Shown one piece after another: positions 54,061 to 64,000 of a stretch of DNA of 64,000 bases. Numbering within the stretch: position 1 is the first letter of the stretch; each line of letters begins with the position of its first letter. The stretch covers positions 20,690,001 through 20,754,000 of the forward strand of contig JAMPIT010000886.1 in assembly GCA_026261815.1 (NCBI GenBank), read 5' to 3'. The notes below the pieces were generated by a model. That model was given only the letters and a program-made list of their open reading frames with translations. It was not told where the DNA came from and did no database searches. A program made the position numbers and the translations under genes. The DNA is from Monarcha castaneiventris obscurior (Eukaryota > Chordata > Aves > Passeriformes > Monarchidae).

Positions 54061-57000
54061 TCAAAAGGAAAGTTAATCCATCACAATGGAGTTCTTACAA
54101 AACAGGCAGCCCTTTCCCCATCCCCCGCATAAAGAAAAAAGTCTCATGGCCTGGACTTCCCCTGACCCCAGCGAAGCTCAGGGATGCCGGGAACAGCTCC
54201 CCAAGCCAGCTGGACTGAAGAGGACAGCGGAGACCCTGCACTCACTGCTGTGCTGACAAACGAGGCCTGTGGGCACCCAGTGCCAGCACAATCAGCTCTC
54301 CACATATGTCATGGCTCACCTTGCTGCTGCAAGCACAGTGGCCATCCTACACCCTCCTGTTACAGAAAACATCAGGGAATGCCCTAGCACACAGCACATT
54401 AATTTTGACCACTTAGGATGCTGGTAGAAATAGCCACGCGGACTTTGCACTCTCTAGGAAAGGACTCTGCCCAGTATTTTGCCCTCGAGCATCCTCTGCC
54501 AGCAGATCCTCCTTTCCCTCATTGACCATTACCCTCTGTGGCACAGGGCAGCTCTATAAGCAAGGCAACGTGAGAAAGCAACGCCTGTCTGGAGCTCTGA
54601 ACACAAGGACAGCTTTTGAAGCTGTGGTATGAAATAACATGCAATTGCTGACAAGTGGATATAAACCCTGAGTATGCAGCAGATAGCTACTAGTACAGAC
54701 TGCCTATGGACAGAACAGCACTGAACAGTGCCCACAAGGTGGGGGTCAAAGGAAAAGGGTGGGGGAAACACAGCTGGAGAATCTTGATAACTGGTTTATC
54801 TTCATGGCCCACCGTTACTCCAGGTATTCCTCACAGCAGAGGGATGTGGAAATGACAGTCTGTGAAACAGCCCTGACCCCTTTCAAAACATTCTCCCTGT
54901 GAGAAACATAAGATGCATTCACACATGGTAGACTGCAAAAATGGTAAAAGTAGGTGTTTGGGGTCTTCTGAGTTCAGGGTTAATTTCTGTCTCATTTTTA
55001 GACCAGTAACATCTGGGGCTCAAGAGGCTGATGTAGTATGAAGAATGATAAAAAAGAGAAAGAAAATTACTCTGCCATGTAAGAAGAGAACAACCTAACA
55101 AGCAGAACTGAAATTCAGTAGAATGACAGAAGTCAAAAGGCTGCAATCACAGTGGGCTACAAACCAGAATACATCACACTAATGAGGGTAGGAAAAGATT
55201 TCTCATATGCAGATGATTACAGAGAGTCTAGTAAAAACATTTTCTATTATGAGAAAAACAGAACCTAATTCATATAGAAACAACTTTCATATCATACAAA
55301 TCATGGTACAAAATACAGAATAGAAATTCAGAAAGAATGGCACGTAACACTGACGTAAAGCAAGCTGTTTGATAAAATCCTAATACTGGGGAACAGAAAA
55401 TACAACTATTTGAACTAATCAAATGTAACAGTAGGAAAAGATTTCAAAGATTTGAAGTAGCAAATACTGTACTCTGAAGATACAAAAATGGTAGTGCAAT
55501 GAGTTTTTGATTAATAAATCTGACTTCTGTAGCTTACAAATGAGTTCAAATGAAGGATTTGGGCTTTTGTGCTGTATTCATGGAGCATCCAAAACAGCTA
55601 GCACCTGACCTGAGTGTGAAGGACTCTATGCACTTTGGCAATACAAACAAACTGTAATCCAAACAGTAATTTCATATATACATGTATTCCTCTCAGAAGA
55701 ATTGAATTATGTAGAGGAAACCTGATGACACATTATATTTAAGCAAAGTACTAAACAGTGAAAATTATAACCACTCATACTTCTTGTTGAACAGGGTCAT
55801 AAATAAATTACTAACTCAAAAAAAGAGGAAAAACTAGACACCTTAATGAAGGCACACTGTGTGCTCGATAGAAAGTGACAATAAAAACACACATTAAGTT
55901 ATATTAAGATGCATAAGAAACTAAGAGATGAGTAGTACAAGAACTAACATGTGCATTCCACTGTGAAACACTGCTCAGTTCTCACCAGTTGATCTCAAAA
56001 CAACAGAAGAACACTGAAGTAATGGATTGAAACTGCTAATTGAGGAAAACAGAGAACACCATCTAAAGTCTGTTGGTTTTTTGTTTGTTTTGTTTTCCAA
56101 AATCCAACAAGAGGTTTAAGAAGCACAAAAAAAATCCTTAACAGTCAAGAGGAGAGGCTGGTCAGATTAAGAACTATTAATTTGGTTTCCTAATAAAAGA
56201 ACAAGGGAATACATAATGCAACTCAGGGGCAAAAATGTGGGTAATTTGAGATTATATAGTTACACATCATACACAATTGTCCTGTAGTGCTTACTGTGGC
56301 ATTACACTGATGTTAAGAAAATTATAAAACATTAATATGTGTAAATAGAATATCTGAATTAGAACAATAAACACCAATCAGAAAGCACAGAAACACTTCC
56401 ATTTCAAGGAAAAACATAACAGTAATAATCTAGGAGAAGTGTAATATACTTTTCTACAGAGGTTTTTTCTTAAACAGAGCTATTACTGACAAGGGAAAGA
56501 CTTGGAATCTTGATGGACATATGCTCATGAAGGAAAATAGAAAAGACATACCAGCAGCAGTTTCATCTGCAGAAAAAAACATAATTTGTATCACTGTAGC
56601 TAGAGTGATGGAGTCTTATGAAATGTGCCACAGAAAGGCAGAACAAAGAGCTTCTAGTTTAAACTTAAGAAAAGAGACAACAGAAGGACATACAGTCAAA
56701 GCTGTAACAGAAGGTAAGGCAACAGTAATCAACAATACTGGTCCGATCTTTTTAAAATCAAGGAGGTTTTGTAGGCATTTTGAACATTTCTAGAGATCTT
56801 TTAAACATGGTTTAGGGACTGAGACCCTTAAATATGAGGACAGACCACTGTTGGTCCTGAAGCAAATATGAGGAGAGAGAAAACAGAATTTTTGCTGTGT
56901 GCCACAAGCTGTTTACCAGTTGTGTGGGTGGCTGGTGTTAGGCAGGAACAGCTTAAAGAAAGAGAAAAATGCCCCTGAAATACCACCAGCAAGAAAAGAG

Positions 57001-57576
57001 ACATTCTAACCCTCTGCTCTAGTGTTTTCATCTTTGCAACTATTTCATCTTCATAAAGACACAGTTATCTTGCAGGTAGATTTTCCATCACTGTGGTTAC
57101 TTTTCTCACCCAAAATGACTAAGTTGGCACCATGTCTTGTGGTCACACCATATCTGAACATGGTGGCAGAGCTGTGTGTTGGCAACAGGATCCACGACAA
57201 TCCCAAGCAAGGACAATGATGGAACAGGTCACCTGAGGGCTCAGTTCATAACCGAAGGAGATGGAGCCAAGGACTGAACAAGACCGTGGGTTCCCATCCA
57301 GGAAACGAGGCTGGAGACAGGCACACATACCATGCCCTTCAGGCTGGGACTGAAGGCTGAGGCTTGAGCTTAAGGGCAGACCCTGAACTGGGGAAACAAG
57401 AGCACAGGTGGAGGGCCAGAATGAAGTTTTTCACGACATTGGTGCCCTCAGGACTGATGCTCAGTTGCTTTCTGCAACCTCCGAGTGCCAGAAAGGACTG
57501 AGCACATCTGAAGGAAGACAGATGATGTGCCAAAAATCGAGGGTGGTTTACATCACACATTCTACTGTCCCCACGA
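54061..57576. other. About 3.5 kb without recognisable genes
   Basis: The first few hundred bases remain moderately GC-rich; from about 54.9 kb the sequence is AT-rich and featureless. No coding exon or repeat family is recognised. Confidence 0.6.
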
Positions 57577-57668
57577 GAATATACACAAAATTACAGATCT
57601 TAGAGAGCTTTTTTGCTCATGGGAATATACATAAAATTACAGATATTTGAGAGCAGTTTTCTCACAAA
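57577..57668. repeat. Imperfect 46-bp tandem duplication (two copies)
   Basis: The block GAATATACACAAAATTACAG...GAGAGC at 57,577-57,622 recurs at 57,623-57,668 as GAATATACATAAAATTACAG...GAGAGC with several substitutions. The period is 46 bases. It is a local duplication old enough to have diverged. Confidence 0.88.
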
Positions 57669-58864
57669 TTATGTAAACATATCCCGTCAAAGAGGGTGGG
57701 GGAGGACGGGAGGTGTCGGGAGTTGGGAAATACTTTTTTCCCAGTTCAGCTGCACTGGAGTGCTCTCCTGTAATTGCTCGTTCAACCCATACTGGCCTCT
57801 TTACACCAGTGCAGTCTCCACTCAACTATATCTTAAAAGGTCTGAAGCAGCGTTTTGCCTCCAGCAATCACCATCCCAAGTGTTCTAAACGCTCTTGACA
57901 ATACAGGCAATACAGCTGCACGCCCTTCTTCAAGGCTCTGCTAATGTCTCTCACACCCTCTTCAAACACAGCTCAGGAAAGGGGAGCCTCACCTGCAAGA
58001 GAAGGCACTCCTGGAAGTTAGAAGAAGAGTGAAGAGGTGTGACATGAGCTGGGAACAGCAAACCTGAAGAGAAGATAAAATCTTGTGGACTAATTCCTTC
58101 CACATGAGCAGCGCTGGGCTTGTCTACATCGATACTCTTCTCTAAAATTTCCTCTGTTTCACTGCTGCCAGTGCCCGCAGGGGCTGACGCTGAAGCGCCT
58201 GCTCTGTACCAGTTTCCCAGGCACAGCCATTACTAACGCCTCTGTGCCGCTTTGAATGGGAGATACCCATTCCTCTCTTTCCTGGGATTTCCTTGCTTTA
58301 AAACACTTGACAAGCACGGTTTAAAATTTAAAACCATAAATACACGCTTCTCTGCATGTTGGAGGAAAAATCCGGGCCCAAGAGTATAATTTCATACAGT
58401 CGGTTAGGCCATGAAGAAAAGTACTGTGGATGCAGAAAAATAACAGCCTTCTGTGATTTGTTGGGGTTTGCCACATAAAACTGCAAACATTAAACTTACA
58501 ATTAAAAATCATACACCTAATTTTCTTGGTCAAGTAGCTTAAAAATGTAGAAGTACACCAAGTTGTTAGCAATGTTCAGCCAACAGTTACAACACACTGA
58601 CCTCTACCTTAACTCAACTGGCTCCAACTTCAAAGCCTGCTTAGAACTATTTAAATACCAACATTCTTAGGCATAGCAGACATGCTGCACACTCAAATGG
58701 AGCCAGAATGCTACATGTGAAATCCAGTTTCTGCAGTTCCTCCCCCTTATTTCCCAGGCTAAGCTTACCTGTTCTCCAGAGCAGGACTTTCCTGTTACAT
58801 TTCTCACTGAGAGGAGTGGTGTTTCCCTGCTCTGCCACCCTTGCACTACTGCTTTTTACTTCTC
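57669..58864. other. About 1.2 kb without recognisable features
   Basis: Non-coding sequence with no recognised exon. The part next to the LTR (about 58,640-58,864) does not show a tRNA primer-binding site or retroviral internal sequence on the minus strand. Confidence 0.55.
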
Positions 58865-59960
58865 TGTGATGGGCTAAGCCTGGCTGGATGCCAGATGCCC
58901 ACCAAAACTGCTCTATCATTCCCCTCCTCAGCTGAACTGGGAGAGGAACTATAATGGAAGACTTGGGGGTTGAGATAAGGACAGGGAAATCACTCACCAA
59001 TTACTGTCACAGGCAAAACAGACTCGACTTGGGGAAAAAACTAGTTTAATTTATTACCAATCAAATCAGAGTTGGATAACGAGAAATAAAACCATATCTT
59101 AAAAACACCGTCCTTCTTTCCAGGTTTCAATTTATTCCTGATTTTCTCCACATCCCCCCAGCAGCGCACAGTGAGGGGGAATGGGGGTTGCAGTCAGTGC
59201 ATCACACATCACCTCTGCTGCTCCTTCCTCCTAGGGGGAGGACCCCTCACATTCTTCCCCTGCTCCAGCGTGGGGCTCCTCTCACTTGAGACAGTCCTCT
59301 ACAAACTTCTCCAGTGTGAACCCTTCCCACAGGCTGCGGGTCATGAACTGCTCCAGCGTGGGTCCCTTCCATGTGTGCAGTCCTGCAGGACCAGAGGGGT
59401 TCCCTATGGGGTCACAAGTCCTGCCAGCAAACCCCGCTTCAGCATGGACTCCTCCCCGTGGGTCCGCAGGCCCTGCCAGGAGGCTGCACCAGCACGGGCT
59501 TCCCTCGGGGCCGGAGCCTCCTTTGGCCACATCCCGCTGCTGCGGCGTGGGGCCCTCCACGGGCTGCAGGTCGATGTCTGCTCCAGCAGGGACCTCCACG
59601 GGCTGTGGGGAACAGCTGCCTCACCACGGTCTTCACCTGGGGCTGCAGGGGAATCTCTGCCCCAGTAGCTGCAGCACCTCCTGCCCCTCCTTGTGACGGA
59701 CCCTGACGTCTACAGAGTTTTCCTCTCACATCTCCCCACTCCTCACTGGCTGCAACTGCTGCTGCACAGCAATTTTTCCTTCTTAACTACCTTATCCCAG
59801 AGGTGTTACCACCATCTCCAGTGGGCTCAGTCTTGCCCAGCAGCAGATCCATCTTGGAGCCAGCTGGCATTGGATCCACAGGAGAAGCTTGTAATACCTT
59901 CTCATAAATGTCAGCCCTGTGGCCCTCCCACTACCAGAACCATGCCATGAAAACCCAACA
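58865..59960 (-). mobile_element. Long terminal repeat of an avian-type endogenous retroelement, apparently solo, minus-strand orientation
   Basis: On the minus strand the element starts with TGTTGGG at 59,960 and ends with a terminal CA at 58,865, the TG...CA borders typical of LTRs, about 1.1 kb in all. An AATAAA polyadenylation signal lies at 59,050-59,055 (minus). The middle (about 59,250-59,660) consists of GC-rich imperfect units carrying a CTCCAGCGTGGG-like motif on the + strand, spaced about 40-60 bases. I recognise the overall arrangement as a repeat common in birds but cannot give its family. No internal retroviral genes or primer-binding site adjoin it, so it looks like a solo LTR. 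Flanking bases do not show an obvious target-site duplication. Open frames inside (for example 59,282-59,599 minus) come from the repeats. Confidence 0.75.
59050..59055 (-). promoter_or_regulatory. AATAAA polyadenylation signal in the LTR
   Basis: The hexamer AATAAA is read on the minus strand near the 3' end of the LTR, the expected place for the retroelement's R-region polyadenylation signal. Confidence 0.55.
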
Positions 59961-62900
59961 GATTTTCTTTCTGCTAACTGCAGGGGAGACCAGCTCAGAG
60001 CTTCTTTGCACCCTTGCCCCAGTGGCTCTGCAGGTGCCCTTTCAGTACTGGATGGGGAGGAACCAAAGGCTGGACTGAATTCCAGTGTGGCTCTCCTTCT
60101 GCACACCTGGCAGGTGTACAGAGATCCCCTGCTACGACTGACTGAGCAGGGAGGGCCCCAGGGGAGTACACCTGCTTGTGCCACTGTAGAGGCTGTAACA
60201 CCACAGAGATTTCTTTAAATAAGAAACATACAAGGAATCTGAAGGTATTACCTACAGAAGGACGAAACTACACAGGAATTTTTGCAATCATTCACAAAAT
60301 TAACCAAGAACAGAGCTACTGTAAAAGGCTGTGTCTCATAAGATGACAAACCAAGCAGCAGGAAAGCCTGGTCTGCTAAAGCCCTTCAATGCAGACTTTC
60401 TGGAACTTGCAGCATCTTTTCCACTGCATTTGTTACTGATCATACCTCTTGATGAACACTGAAGCAAAAACACCACATCAAGAAAATTATATGCCATCAG
60501 CAATGATTATAAGGAAATACCATAGTTGAACCAACGTCAAAAAGAGTTTAGCTGCTTAACTATAAAACGCTTAACATACTTTGAGCAGAACTTTCAACAC
60601 AGTTTCTCAATCATCACTTGAAGACTGCCATTAGTAACAAACATTTGGATCTCCAGAGCTGATATCTGCCAGCAAAAGAAATGTTTAGTACCCTGAAAAT
60701 TGTCCAAGGGGTAAAATTGCAACAGCTCATTTCAGATGCAGCTATGAGGCTGCAAAATCAAGAGGGAAGCAATCTTTAAAAGTCTTCACAACAATGTTGT
60801 TTTGTTTCTTAAGCTCTCCTCCTTTCTTTAAGGGTCCTGGGTGCAGTTCTGATACTCAAACTAATACTAATCACTGTGATCCCTGTATCATTTTCCTCTT
60901 GGTCCTTATTGCTGTGGCTCAAACATTTTCAGTTTCTCCTGAGAACCAGAGCATAGAGAGATACACTGTTCACAAAGACCTTTTATTCCAGACTGCTGGA
61001 CTCCAACACACACTCTTCTAATCAAATAATTTTTAAGACTTATGTCAAGTGGCAAATGCATTGAAGTCTTGGCTCCAACAAAACCAGAACTACTCTCTCC
61101 AGCCTAGAAGACACACACATACCAAGGTAAAATGTTCAGAACTGACTTTTAACTGAAAGCCTTAGACCTTGTGCTTCTAAGTAATAATCTGCTCTGAAAA
61201 ATATTACCCCCTTGAACATAGTTTTAAGGATGAAAGAAAAAGAAGGAATCTAGATTTAAAGATTGTGTGAGCACATGGGGTAATAGATATTCTGTGCTCA
61301 TAAGTTAACCAGTGCTTGGCACAAGTACTGCATTTTTTCATATGTTATCTTCCCTACCTCAAACATAATGTATTTTAGTCCTATCAACAAAAGGTACATA
61401 CAGTACATTGAAATTGCACAGCTTGAAGTTTACACACCAGCAAAGGACTTCTTTTTACTGTGGACTTCTGTTTACTGTCACCTTCTCCACTCCATCCCCA
61501 ATGTAACTCCTCAGTCTCTGAGTGAGGTCATTCTCCACTAGTCTGCAACAATCTGTTCTACATTCTGGATGCTTGCTGTGAAACCTCAGAAGAGCTAGGG
61601 AATAGACAGGGAGTAAAAGCTGGGTATGACAGACCACTCCAGCACTAATATCCCAGATCAATTACCAATATAGATCCACTGCATTAAAAGTCTTCTGTTC
61701 CTGAACCCTTCCTAAAAGCCCCCTTGAGCACGCAGTCCTAATGTACATAATGATAGGATAAAAAATGGTAGCAAAGATGAAGAAGAAAAAAAATCCTAGA
61801 CATAAGGAGTTTACCTAAGAAAAAGTAAATGCGTTCAAAGGAACAATCACAAGCACAGTAAAATCTACAGACTCAAGCTGCAATTCAGATATGGGTTTCT
61901 GGTACCTGATCATAGAATCATTGAGAAGTCTTGGCTACTTCTGTCAACCTTAACACGCAGAAGCCTTCTACAGCAAATCTTCTCATAGCATCATTGGAAA
62001 TATTTGAGTATTAAGTTTATCTCGCAGCTTACCTTCTTTTGAAACTTAGAAGAGATACTTTGATGAGGAAGGCCAAGGCAGGAAGGGATCTCAGGCCTTG
62101 CATATAGGTTCAAGTGGCCTTCCTACTGGTTTACTGCAGAGTACTCCTGCTTGAGCATTTTCTGAGATCAGGTCAGAGTTGAAATCAGTTTTCCCCTCTC
62201 TCAGACACGCTTCTATCCCCTCAACACACTGTAAAAATTATTGCCTTGGCAAGAAACTTACAATATATCACTATAGGGTTAAATTCCTTTTACCTTCTAC
62301 TACTACACTTGAGTGCAGAGCGCTCAGCTTGGCTAAAAGCTTAAAGGCCATGAATAATGTAAGAGAACTCCACTGGGAGAACCCCTAATGCCTCAGAAAG
62401 CTTCACTAGATCTCCGAGTTCAGTTCTCACTTGCCATATCCTTCATTTCCTTTAAATGCTACAGTAGCAGCGTTAAATCGAACTCGGTTATCACCTCCCC
62501 ACCAGCAATGCAGCCAACAGATTACAGAGGCGTCAGGGCCAGAGGGGGGCCAGGAGGGCTGACCCCCGCAGCCTCCTGGCTATGCCAGCTAGCTCCTCCA
62601 CCTTCTCAGCCTGCTGTTAATTGCTCCTCAGCTTTAACTTTTGCCTTCAGCACTGAAATATTAATCCTTCATTTAAGTAAAATCACTTCATCGGCCTTTG
62701 AGTTATATAGAAACCTAACGAATGCAAGAAATCATTTTTGTATTTGGAAAATGTACTCTTTGCTTTCAAGGATGGCTGAAATCCAAGTTAAGTATTCACC
62801 TTGTAACATAACATGGACATCAACCTTACAAGATGGCCCATGTAACATTAAACTTGGGAAAATGTGACAATAAAATGAGTTGTGGTTAAAAGAAAACCCA

Positions 62901-64000
62901 GACAGGTGCATGCACAGAGGGGAAAATGCAAGTCTGAATGTTATCTGATGAACCACAAACTTGATACATCACACATCTATGAAATTACATATAGTTCATA
63001 ATTGAATCATTCCAAATCAAATCAGGAAAACAGAACCAGAATTACAGGAAATACTGGGAATCTTAGGCAAATTGCTTTCAGTGTCTGCACTCAGTTATGG
63101 TATCTGTAAAATACAATCGATAAACAAAACCATTACGGAAATTCAAAACACAGTAAGTCTAATTCTTAAGCAGAAAAAATTAGGCAGGTACTTGTTAGGT
63201 ATTATGTGTCAGATATCTGCTTTGCACTGCACTGAAACTATAACCCAATTTCCAAATACTGAAAAGGCTGGAAAATGGGAGCTGGAAAAGCACATTATAG
63301 GCCAAGAATTTGAACACAGAAAAATCCTTAGATTTGCATATGCACAATTATGATTCGTATTAGCTTTCCCTGCACACACTAACTGAATTAACAAAATACA
63401 TAAAAACGAACTGTGAGGACTAAAGGAGGAATGTCTTAACTTGTAGGGATGAAGTAACACTGCACATGGAAAAAAAAGTCCTCTGGATTTCAGTGTTTGG
63501 TTAAGCCTACATGACAGGAGATTTAAGTGATGCTGCAAGTAGTCACCAAAGAATAACTGAAGGTAAAGATGAGATATCACAAGTATTTTCTGTGGTTATA
63601 ATATTAAAAGAAAATGAAAGAGAAGAGGATTGAAGAGCATTGATGATTCTAAGACGGGATGAAAAGCATTATGTAAAAAGTAGTTTGAAGCTGTGGTTTG
63701 AAATACTTCATATATAGGGAGACCTCCAGAGGGTTAACTCAAACCTTCTTCTGCAAGCTATGGAAACTGAGTTTTGTGTTAGAAACCACTAGACAGCTAC
63801 TCTGTACTTAACACTAAAAATTGTAATACCAGACATCTCCTGGAATTATAAAATGTCCTCTAGCTCTTTAAAATCTATATGCTTTGGCCATTGTATTATC
63901 TAATACATTGTCCCAATATCATACACAATTGTGTGAAATGCTTTGAAATGAAAGATGCTATGCAAGTGCCAAACATTACTGCAATACACTAACTTAATTT
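59961..64000. other. About 4 kb to the right edge without recognisable genes
   Basis: AT-rich non-coding sequence. A CATAGAATCATTG string near 61,912 resembles the reverse of a CR1 end repeat, but its flank does not continue as CR1. Open frames here (for example 62,388-62,867 plus) have no family resemblance. Confidence 0.55.

Noticed and set aside
53657..54132. Overlapping 139- and 140-codon frames in the GC-rich patch
   Set aside because: Several phases and both strands are open at once, which is expected from high GC content; there is no recognisable protein.
59171..59706. Several overlapping frames of 100-165 codons
   Set aside because: They lie inside the repetitive centre of the LTR and reflect its repeat units, not a gene.
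61905..61960. Possible minus-sense CR1 end (CATAGAATCATTG)
   Set aside because: The flank does not continue with CR1 sequence, so the match is too short.

Overview
This is vertebrate nuclear DNA, most likely from a bird. Three copies of CR1-type LINE 3' ends and one long terminal repeat of a kind I associate with avian genomes lie in the right third. The coding exons have canonical GT/AG splice sites and are separated by ordinary introns. Nothing looks bacterial: there are no operons, no dense long ORFs and no CRISPR array. The species cannot be determined; a crocodilian or turtle would also carry CR1, so 'bird' rests partly on the LTR.

Left part (1-14,957, minus strand): the 5' two thirds of NDST2, the bifunctional heparan sulfate N-deacetylase/N-sulfotransferase 2. 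Six consecutive coding exons can be joined without any frame break, giving residues 1-578: the signal anchor and the whole deacetylase region up to the linker before the sulfotransferase domain. By position along the + strand the exons are 203-385, 3882-4010, 4409-4594, 6105-6259, 6441-6528 and 13854-14846; transcription runs right to left. The remaining exons (about 300 residues, the sulfotransferase domain) lie beyond the left edge. A polypyrimidine tract plus AG at 14958 suggests that the exon with the start codon begins at 14957 and is preceded by at least one noncoding 5' exon.

Right part (about 15-64 kb): no recognisable protein-coding exon on either strand. It is either a very long 5' intron of NDST2 or intergenic DNA. 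It holds a CR1 fragment (45,116-45,630), two short CR1 3' tails (about 45,890-46,023 and 49,605-49,746), an about 1.1 kb apparently solo LTR on the minus strand (58,865-59,960), a small CpG-rich patch (about 53,820-54,060) that is the best candidate for a promoter, two short tandem duplications, a purine tract and a few homopolymer or dinucleotide runs.

I found no convincing undescribed biological system. The points most worth a second look are the CpG-rich patch as a possible distal NDST2 promoter, the absence of the neighbour expected from the human gene order, one unexplained 227-codon ORF inside the large NDST2 intron, and the internally repetitive LTR without a visible target-site duplication.
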